The translations under genes and the position numbers were made by a program. A stretch of 9,446 nucleotides of DNA from positions 1-9,446 of the forward strand of contig JAQVGK010000098.1 in NCBI GenBank assembly GCA_028696755.1, written 5' to 3'. Positions 1-4,541 of this stretch are shown here, piece by piece (within the stretch, counting starts at the first letter, position 1; every line of letters begins with the position of its first letter). This stretch comes from Bacteroidales bacterium. Its GTDB lineage: Bacteria; Bacteroidota; Bacteroidia; Bacteroidales; ML635J-15. The notes under the pieces are model-generated. The model had not been told where the DNA came from and ran no database searches. It saw only the letters and a program-made list of their open reading frames with translations.

Positions 1-215
1 CTTTTTACACTCGAAAAATCAATCTGAAGCATCATCGGATAAATCATGAGCCAGATTAGAATTGCAACCGGAATGTTTACATTAAAAACTTCCATTTCGG
101 TAAGAATTTTAATGTCTTCTCCAGCAAAATTGCCAATTATTATTCCTAACCCAATACACAACGCTACCCACAGGGTAAGGTACTTCTCGAAAAATGCTAT
201 TTTTTTTGTCTTCAT
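1..215 (-). CDS. acr3: Acr3-family arsenite efflux permease, N-terminal part
   Basis: Inner-membrane carrier that exports arsenite (BASS/ACR3 superfamily). The reverse strand reads from an ATG at 213-215 for 71 complete codons without a stop and leaves the window at base 1, so the C-terminal four-fifths or so is missing. The peptide begins MKTKKIAFFEKYLTLWVALC. It has a first membrane segment at about residues 12-30 and a second at about 46-63 with the family signature NIPVAILIWLMIYPMML, followed by QIDFSSVK. This closely matches the start of bacterial Acr3 proteins and differs from the E. coli ArsB type. It lies on the same strand as arsR-arsM-arsC but 503 bp beyond the end of arsC, past a hairpin and a tandem array, so co-transcription is uncertain. 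I see no convincing promoter of its own just upstream. Identity is firm; the rest of the gene cannot be assessed. Confidence 0.9.
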   Translation of the reverse strand, partial: MKTKKIAFFEKYLTLWVALCIGLGIIIGNFAGEDIKILTEMEVFNVNIPVAILIWLMIYPMMLQIDFSSVK

Positions 216-250
216 AAAATTTGTTATAATGTTCTATTGTTCACTTTCTA

Positions 251-276
251 GGCTAAGGCTGAGGCTAAGGCTAAGG
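251..276. repeat. Short GGCTAA hexamer repeat
   Basis: Four consecutive hexamers GGCTAA, GGCTGA, GGCTAA, GGCTAA plus a trailing GG. The second copy has one A-to-G change. It is GC-richer than its surroundings and unrelated in sequence to the larger array that starts 39 bp later. Confidence 0.85.
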
Positions 277-314
277 AGGCATTGTGCCAATCTATACAGT
301 AGTGCAACCTTTTT

Positions 315-554
315 GTTCTATTGTTCAAATGTTCTATTGTTCAAATGTTCTATTGTTCAAATGTTCTATTGTTCAAATGTTCTATTGTTCAAATGTTCTA
401 TTGTTCAAATGTTCTATTGTTCAAATGTTCTATTGTTCAAATGTTCTATTGTTCTAATGTTCTATTGTTCAAATGTTCAAATGTTCAAATGTTCAAATGT
501 TCTAATGTTCAAATGTTCTATTGTTCTATTGTTCAAATGTTCTAATGTTCTATT
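315..554. repeat. Tandem array, 30 exact copies of an 8-bp unit GTTCWAWT
   Basis: The 240 bp divide without remainder into 30 octamers that all fit GTTC-W-A-W-T. Only three versions occur: A = GTTCTATT, B = GTTCAAAT and C = GTTCTAAT. The array opens with eight strict A-B pairs (315-442), giving a 16-bp higher-order period. It then continues A C A B B B B C B A A B C A to position 554. C combines the fifth base of A with the seventh base of B; the fourth possible version is absent. No octamer has a substitution outside positions 5 and 7. The unit length is not a multiple of three, and the frames left open by the array encode only a 16-residue low-complexity period, so it is non-coding. On the minus strand (the sense of the ars genes) units read AATAGAAC and ATTTGAAC. 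Function unknown; slippage-prone minisatellite is the simplest reading. Confidence 0.95.
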
Positions 555-615
555 AGCTCCGCTGAGCTCGTAATCTCGGTTGTTCGAATGCGGTGCGGTG
601 AGCGAAGCCGAACCG
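555..615. repeat. GC-rich block with small inverted repeats beside the array
   Basis: It begins exactly where the octamer array ends. AGCTC (555-559) and GAGCT (564-568) form a perfect 5-bp stem with a CGCT loop. CGGTT (577-581) with AACCG (611-615), and inside it TTCG (583-586) with CGAA (603-606), form a second, interrupted dyad around a GCGGTGCGGTG direct repeat. The octamer-like GTTCGAAT sits at 582-589. Role unknown; it could be a decayed mobile or REP-like sequence. Confidence 0.5.
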
Positions 616-647
616 TTCTATTGTTCTTCATTATTATTAATATTTTT

Positions 648-703
648 AAAAATTCTCTATGGATATAAATGTCCTAACGGACAAGTGGAATAGAGAATTT
701 TTA
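648..703 (-). terminator. Two-level hairpin downstream of arsC, possible terminator or REP-like element
   Basis: AAAAATTCTCTAT (648-660) and ATAGAGAATTTTT (690-702) are perfect 13-bp inverted arms, extended by one more pair (647/703). Between them TGTCC (670-674) and GGACA (679-683) form a second stem with a TAAC loop. It lies 16 bp after the arsC stop, and on the minus strand the right-hand side of the stem ends in a run of five U, so it could end the arsR-arsM-arsC transcript. The U run is part of the stem and is followed by A residues, so it is not a textbook terminator. An interspersed palindromic repeat is the alternative. Confidence 0.5.
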
Positions 704-718
704 TTTTAACTTCGAGCT

Positions 719-1135
719 TTAAACTTTTATCCTCTCATAAAACCTCTCAAACTCTTCCTTAATCTCATCTCTTACCCTGCGAAATTCGGATTTAATAAAT
801 TCTTCGCTTCCAACCGCATGAGACGGATCATCAAAGCCGATATGTAAACGATTTTTTACTTTGCCGATAAATGCTGGGCAAACCTCATTTGCTCCTCCAC
901 AAACTGTAATCACATAATCCCATTCTTCGCCAAGATAAATTTCTACTGAATCGGATGTGTGATGAGAAATGTCAATTCCAATTTCTTTCATTACCTCAAC
1001 TGCTCCAGGATTTAGTTTGCCACTTGCTTCGGTTCCTGCCGAACGAACAATTAGATTTTTATCAAATGATTGCAGAAATCCATGTGCCATTTGCGATCGG
1101 CAAGAGTTGCCTGTACATAAAATTAGTATTTTCAT
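719..1135 (-). CDS. arsC: Arsenate reductase, low-molecular-weight phosphatase (thioredoxin-coupled) type
   Basis: Cytoplasmic enzyme that reduces arsenate to arsenite, which Acr3 can then export. The 138-residue protein has the full catalytic set of the LMW-PTP ArsC family. The P-loop is C-x5-R at residues 7-13 (CTGNSCR) followed by Ser14. The redox pair Cys79 and Cys86 has the six-residue spacing of the Staphylococcus pI258 enzyme (Cys82/Cys89). The DDP at 102-104 supplies the general-acid aspartate. Presence of the Cys pair argues for arsenate reduction by the thioredoxin-dependent triple-cysteine relay rather than tyrosine phosphatase activity. Length is normal for the family. The start ATG is 4 bp after the arsM stop, so it is the third gene of the arsR-arsM-arsC operon. 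No defects seen. Confidence 0.95.
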   Translation of the reverse strand: MKILILCTGNSCRSQMAHGFLQSFDKNLIVRSAGTEASGKLNPGAVEVMKEIGIDISHHTSDSVEIYLGEEWDYVITVCGGANEVCPAFIGKVKNRLHIGFDDPSHAVGSEEFIKSEFRRVRDEIKEEFERFYERIKV

Positions 1136-1139
1136 TTAT

Positions 1140-1949
1140 TTATTTTTTTGCAGATATTGTAACACTATAAATACCTATATCACCATTTTTAAATTCTGTT
1201 AATTCACAATCATTCAAGTAGTTTTTCAATATCGAATCAGGTATATCTATTGGTTTTTCTTTGTGGATTGTAATTTCTCTAAAATCTTGATTTTCGATAA
1301 TGCCAAGATAAATTTTCAAATCAATTGCCCCAGAAACACAACCGGCATACATTTCGGCATCGTTTTTAAGTTTTTCTGGGAGTTCACCTTTAATAACAAC
1401 GTCCGAAACACAGAAATGTCCGCTTGGTTTTAATACTCTGTAAATTTCGCTAAATGCTTTATTTTTATCAGGAACTAAATTTAAAACACAATTTGAAATT
1501 ACCACATCAAATTGGTTTTCTTCAAATGGCATTTCTTCAATATCTCCTTTTGTGAATTTTACATTTGTGTATCCAAGCTTAGAATTATTCATTCGAGCTT
1601 TTAAAATCATTTCATCTGTAAAATCAAGTCCAGTTACATTTCCAGTGCTCCCAACCAATGCTCTGGCAACAAAGCAATCGTTTCCTGCGCCCGAACCCAA
1701 GTCAAGTACCGAGTGCCCAGCAGAAATTCCTGCGTATTGAGTTGGAATTCCACATCCTAAGCCTAAATCAGCATCAGGATTATAGCCCTTTTCTTTATCA
1801 TAACTTTCGCTAAAGATTGTGTAATCAACCTCACCACAGCAACCACCAACACCACAACATGATTGTTCATTTTCGGTTTTAGATTGCCTAGCTATTGCAC
1901 TGTATTTGCTTTTAACCAGCTCTTTTAAATCAATTTTTTTCTTATCCAT
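1140..1949 (-). CDS. arsM: Arsenite S-adenosylmethionine methyltransferase
   Basis: Transfers methyl groups from SAM to trivalent arsenic, giving methylated and finally volatile arsenicals. The 269-residue protein has a class I methyltransferase fold with the SAM-binding motif DLGSGAGND at 83-91. The three conserved arsenic-binding cysteines of the family can be placed: Cys66 in LGLGCGIP, Cys154 in ISNCVLNLVPDK and Cys204 in AGCVSGA. An extra N-terminal cluster CCGVGGCC lies at 31-38, as in many bacterial ArsM proteins, and may help gather As(III). There is no large C-terminal extension. It starts 3 bp after the arsR stop and ends 4 bp before arsC, so it should be induced with them through ArsR. 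The generic label 'UbiE-like methyltransferase' is less likely given the cysteine pattern and the ars context. Confidence 0.93.
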   Translation of the reverse strand: MDKKKIDLKELVKSKYSAIARQSKTENEQSCCGVGGCCGEVDYTIFSESYDKEKGYNPDADLGLGCGIPTQYAGISAGHSVLDLGSGAGNDCFVARALVGSTGNVTGLDFTDEMILKARMNNSKLGYTNVKFTKGDIEEMPFEENQFDVVISNCVLNLVPDKNKAFSEIYRVLKPSGHFCVSDVVIKGELPEKLKNDAEMYAGCVSGAIDLKIYLGIIENQDFREITIHKEKPIDIPDSILKNYLNDCELTEFKNGDIGIYSVTISAKK

Positions 1950-1952
1950 CTT

Positions 1953-2291
1953 TTAACAATTACAAGAACATACAAAATTACTTATTGAACTTTCGAACAG
2001 ATTATGGAGTTTTGACTGCATTTCCTTCAATTTATCCATATTTAAACAGTAATGAATCTTTAATCCATCGATCGTACCCGAAATTACTCCTGCATTCCTA
2101 AGTTCTTTTAAATGCTGCGAAACTGTTGTCCTACTCAGTGGTAAATACTCAGAAATATCTCCAGTTTTTATTTCTTTCTTCTCAGCCAACAACTCAATTA
2201 TTGCAATTCTTGCAGGATGTGAAAGTATCCTTCCGTATTCGGCAAGTTCTTGCTGACATTCTTTAAAATCGGTTGATTTATTATTGTTCAT
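1953..2291 (-). CDS. arsR: ArsR-family arsenic-responsive repressor
   Basis: Dimeric winged-helix repressor expected to leave DNA when it binds trivalent arsenic, switching on the operon it heads. The 112 residues show the ArsR fold: LSHPARIAIIELLA at 23-36, the helix-turn-helix around 44-70 with recognition helix SRTTVSQHLKELRNAGVI (53-70), and a wing with DGLKIHYCL at 75-83. The classic As site ELCVCDL in the DNA-binding helix region is absent (here TGDISEYL). Instead cysteines sit at 12, 82 and in a C-terminal tail ending CSCNC (108, 110, 112), so the inducer site is probably formed there. It is the first gene of the operon, and a 26-bp dyad overlaps its promoter. Which arsenic species it senses is not determined by the sequence. 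Confidence 0.92.
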   Translation of the reverse strand: MNNNKSTDFKECQQELAEYGRILSHPARIAIIELLAEKKEIKTGDISEYLPLSRTTVSQHLKELRNAGVISGTIDGLKIHYCLNMDKLKEMQSKLHNLFESSISNFVCSCNC

Positions 2292-2304
2292 TTTATTTTA
2301 ATGT

Positions 2305-2330
2305 TTAATGACGCAAACATACGACATTAA
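2305..2330. promoter_or_regulatory. Candidate ArsR operator (26-bp dyad)
   Basis: Outer arms TTAATG (2305-2310) and CATTAA (2325-2330) are perfectly complementary. Inside them an inner CG-n-A/T-n-CG dyad (2312-2323) shares the same centre, and 9 of 13 base pairs match overall. It covers the -7 box of the arsR promoter, so a bound repressor would block RNA polymerase. Assignment to ArsR is by position and symmetry, not by a known consensus. Confidence 0.6.
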
Positions 2331-2345
2331 GTTGAGGACACCAAA
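2314..2345 (-). promoter_or_regulatory. Bacteroidota-type promoter of the ars operon
   Basis: On the minus strand TATGTTTG (complement of 2314-2321) matches the TAnnTTTG -7 element exactly, and TTTG (complement of 2342-2345) lies 20 bases upstream as the -33 element. Transcription should begin near 2307, about 15 bases before the arsR ATG. Confidence 0.7.
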
Positions 2346-2391
2346 TTTTTTTGATTTATTTTATCTCATAGTAGTTTTTGTAATTAGAGTC

Positions 2392-2420
2392 TTGTTTAAT
2401 CCATTTTTTTTGTAATTTTA
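2392..2420 (+). promoter_or_regulatory. Likely promoter of the fibre-like protein gene
   Basis: TTG (2392-2394), an 18-base spacer, then TAATTTTA (2413-2420), which matches TAnnTTTG except for the last base. The predicted start of transcription would leave a leader of about 20 bases before the ATG at 2450. Confidence 0.45.
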
Positions 2421-2449
2421 GCCTCTAATATCAATCAAAAAATACGATA

Positions 2450-3931
2450 ATGAGAAATAAAGCATTGTATATTTCGGCATTCATTTTATTATTTTGGAAT
2501 CTGAGCTTTGCTCAAAACAACGTAGGTATTGGAACAACCACGCCTCACGCCTCAGCAGTTTTAGATTTAACCGCTAGCGACAAAGGGTTACTTATTCCGC
2601 GCGTTAATTTAGTTGCATTGAATAATGGAACTGCCCCGATAAGTAGTCCAGCAACAGGCTTGCTGGTCTATAACCAGGGTGGTTCTATCGCTGTAGGATT
2701 TTATTACTGGGATGGTGACGAATGGATTCTGGTTGGGAGCGGTGGCTCTGTTGCTGGTTGCACAACGCTCGACGAGGCTTATGATTGCAATGGTGCAGGG
2801 GCGGGGCGAGTTATTACTGCTGATGCTGGTTCTGTAGAAATTGTTTCAACTACTGAGTTTAAACCTCTTTTGGTTACTAATTCGGGAGCCAATACATTTG
2901 TGATAAGTGCCGAGCACACCAATACTGGTGTTTCTATTGCGGCTGGATCAACAAATGCTGCAAATACATATTCAACTATACAGGCAACAACTAATTCATC
3001 TTCGAACATTGCTTCTGCAATTTTGGGAAGCTCTTCGGGATTAGCTTATGGTGTAACTGGCCAAATCGAATCAACTGGAACTTCATCGGCAGGTGTTAAT
3101 GGAAATAATCTTCGAACCTCTGGGGGACATGGCGTTTTCGGAATGGGAGTGAATGGGGTTGTTGGTCAAACAAACTATCTTCAAGGTTATGGTGTATATG
3201 GGATGAACACAGGAGCTTTAGGTGATGGTGATGGACCTGGAGTTTATGGTCTCGGACAAACGGGTGTTTTTGGACAAACCCAAAATGGAGCTTTCTTTGG
3301 TGTATATGGTGAAAATATTAGCACTAGCACAACTGAAAATAATGTAGGCGTTGCTGGATGGGGTTGGGTTGGTGTTTTTGGTCAAGATGATGGAACTGGT
3401 TATGGAGTATTCTCCGATGGTGAATTTGGAAGTTCTGGAACAAAATCCTTCGTTATTGATCATCCAACCGATCCCGCGAACAAAATGCTTAAGCATTTTT
3501 GTGCCGAATCTCCCGAGGTATTAAATATTTATAGAGGTAATGTTATTTTGAATGAAAATGGTGAGGCAACAATTGAACTTCCCGAGTATTTCTCAGAAAT
3601 CAACATAAATTTCTCATATTATTTAACTCCTATTGGTGGTGCTGCACCTCAATTACATGTAAAGGAAGAGGTCAGCGGTAATTCTTTTGTAATTGGAGGT
3701 GGTACAGCTAATTTGAAAGTATCATGGGTGCTGTACGCAGAAAGAAATGATAAATACATTCAACAAAATCCAAATTCAAAACAAGTTGAAGTTGACAAAA
3801 GGCAGAAAGGAACTTATATTCGACCAGAGCTTTTTGGCCAGCCTGATAATAAAGGAATGTTTTATAAAGAGAAACATAATATGCAGAGTCTCGAAGTAAA
3901 AGAGCAAAAAGCTCTGCCGATTTTGAAATAA
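2450..3931 (+). CDS. Secreted fibre-like surface protein of unknown function
   Basis: A 493-residue exported protein. A Sec signal peptide is visible (MRNKAL, then hydrophobic 7-20, cleavage probably after Ala21). The mature start QNNVGIGTTTPHASAVLDL and LLIPRVNL, followed by GLLVYN and FYYWDGDEW (to residue 92), is a head domain common in Bacteroidota exported proteins with tail-fibre-like architecture. A CTTLDEAYDC...GRVITADAG segment follows at 104-126. Residues about 190-330 are rich in Gly-Val-x-Gly repeats (GVFG, GVNG, GVYG, GVFGQ), suggesting a repetitive beta fibre. The rest (331-430) includes SFVIDHPTDPANKMLKHFC, SPEVLNIYRGNV and a beta-rich domain; the tail is charged. No lipobox or clear type IX sorting domain was seen. 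It is divergent from arsR and not obviously linked to arsenic. An adhesin or surface-fibre role is only inference. Confidence 0.85.
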   Translation: MRNKALYISAFILLFWNLSFAQNNVGIGTTTPHASAVLDLTASDKGLLIPRVNLVALNNGTAPISSPATGLLVYNQGGSIAVGFYYWDGDEWILVGSGGSVAGCTTLDEAYDCNGAGAGRVITADAGSVEIVSTTEFKPLLVTNSGANTFVISAEHTNTGVSIAAGSTNAANTYSTIQATTNSSSNIASAILGSSSGLAYGVTGQIESTGTSSAGVNGNNLRTSGGHGVFGMGVNGVVGQTNYLQGYGVYGMNTGALGDGDGPGVYGLGQTGVFGQTQNGAFFGVYGENISTSTTENNVGVAGWGWVGVFGQDDGTGYGVFSDGEFGSSGTKSFVIDHPTDPANKMLKHFCAESPEVLNIYRGNVILNENGEATIELPEYFSEININFSYYLTPIGGAAPQLHVKEEVSGNSFVIGGGTANLKVSWVLYAERNDKYIQQNPNSKQVEVDKRQKGTYIRPELFGQPDNKGMFYKEKHNMQSLEVKEQKALPILK

Positions 3932-3982
3932 TTATCATTAAAATTACTTGAATTAAATTTTTTATTGAGATAAAATTAAATT

Positions 3983-4519
3983 ATGGAAAACGAAATCTTA
4001 GGAATTGGCTCAAGGGTAAACCATAGGGATTATGGTTTTGGAGTTGTGATACAGGTAAAAGCTGCTTCTTATCTTATTACTTTTCAGCAGCAGGGAACGA
4101 GGGAAATTTTAAAAACTTTTGATGGACTCGAAGTTATTGATTTAATGGAACAACCCGACGATTTGGTGAGCTTCGAGCAGATTGAACAGAGCTTGATTAA
4201 AATACTTCGTCAATTTTCGGATATACAAGAAGTAGTTCCAATTGCCGATAAATGGCGTGGTGGAACCTTAATTTTGAAACCTTCAAATCCAGAAATGAAG
4301 CCTTACGAAATGCCCATTGCAACATTTTTTAACAAAATAATTATGATTCGCGACAGGCTCAGAGTTCTCGAACAAAAAGTTAATGCAAGTAAAATGAACG
4401 AAGAGGATAAAATTGCCTGTCAACAATACATTACGCGCTCTTATGGAAGTTTAACATCATTTAATATTTTGTTTAAAAATAAATCGGATAATTTTGTGGG
4501 GGAAGGTTCCAAAGACTAA
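3983..4519 (+). CDS. Conserved-looking protein of unknown function with SH3/Tudor-like N-terminus
   Basis: I do not recognise a named family for this 178-residue protein. It lacks a signal peptide and membrane segments and should be cytoplasmic. Residues 7-45 (GIGSRVNHRDYGFGVVIQVK, then YLITFQQQGTREI) look like a small beta barrel of the kind found in CarD or at the UvrD/PcrA C-terminus, where a 'G-x-RV-x-H-x-x-FG-x-G-x-V' pattern occurs. A helical stretch follows at 64-80, then a short strand region KWRGGTLILKP (90-100) and mostly helical sequence to about 160. The end is polar. It starts 51 bp after the fibre gene and ends 22 bp before the TMTC-like gene, so it is probably transcribed with the latter. 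DNA, RNA or protein binding by the N-terminal barrel is possible but unproven. Confidence 0.8.
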   Translation: MENEILGIGSRVNHRDYGFGVVIQVKAASYLITFQQQGTREILKTFDGLEVIDLMEQPDDLVSFEQIEQSLIKILRQFSDIQEVVPIADKWRGGTLILKPSNPEMKPYEMPIATFFNKIIMIRDRLRVLEQKVNASKMNEEDKIACQQYITRSYGSLTSFNILFKNKSDNFVGEGSKD

Positions 4520-4541
4520 AGATTTGCCAATTTGTGATTTT

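Larger units (their letters stand above)
216..718. other. Gene-free, repeat-rich gap between arsC and acr3
   Basis: These 503 bp separate two same-strand arsenic genes and hold no credible gene. Reading from acr3 toward arsC they contain a lone GTTCTATTGTTC (231-242), a degenerate GGCTAA repeat (251-276), about 40 bp of plain sequence, a 30-copy 8-bp tandem array (315-554), a GC-rich block with small inverted repeats (555-614), a second lone GTTCTATTGTTC (615-626), and a long hairpin (648-703). Open frames crossing the array (for example 46-573 on the plus strand) are low-complexity products of the repeat and run antisense into acr3. Confidence 0.85.

Noticed and set aside
315..554. Array as a CRISPR or as a bank of origin-like iterons
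   Set aside because: Units are 8 bp with no spacers, no cas genes are nearby, and there is no replication gene; unit length and uniformity fit a simple tandem repeat.
315..554. Minus-strand AACATTTG in each B unit as repeated -7 promoter boxes for acr3
   Set aside because: It differs from TAnnTTTG at the first base, and the 16-bp period does not place a TTG at the required 19-20 base spacing.
46..573. Plus-strand open frame of 175 codons across the tandem array (and a shorter one at 321-545)
   Set aside because: It runs antisense through acr3 and then through the octamer array, giving a low-complexity 16-residue period (FKCSIVQMFYCSNVLL). Openness is a by-product of a repeat without stop triplets in two frames.
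2450..3931. Fibre-like protein as part of the arsenic locus or of a prophage tail
   Set aside because: It is on the opposite strand with its own promoter, has a Sec signal peptide that phage tail fibres lack, and no phage genes are nearby.
3932..3982. AT-only hairpin (ATTTT...AAAAT) between the fibre gene and the 178-residue gene as a terminator
   Set aside because: The stem lacks G/C pairs and is expected by chance in such AT-rich sequence; no clear U tract follows.
4494..4541. TTG start for the TMTC-like protein
   Set aside because: It would add 16 polar residues before a typical membrane start and overlap the preceding gene by 26 bp; ATG 4542 is the natural start.
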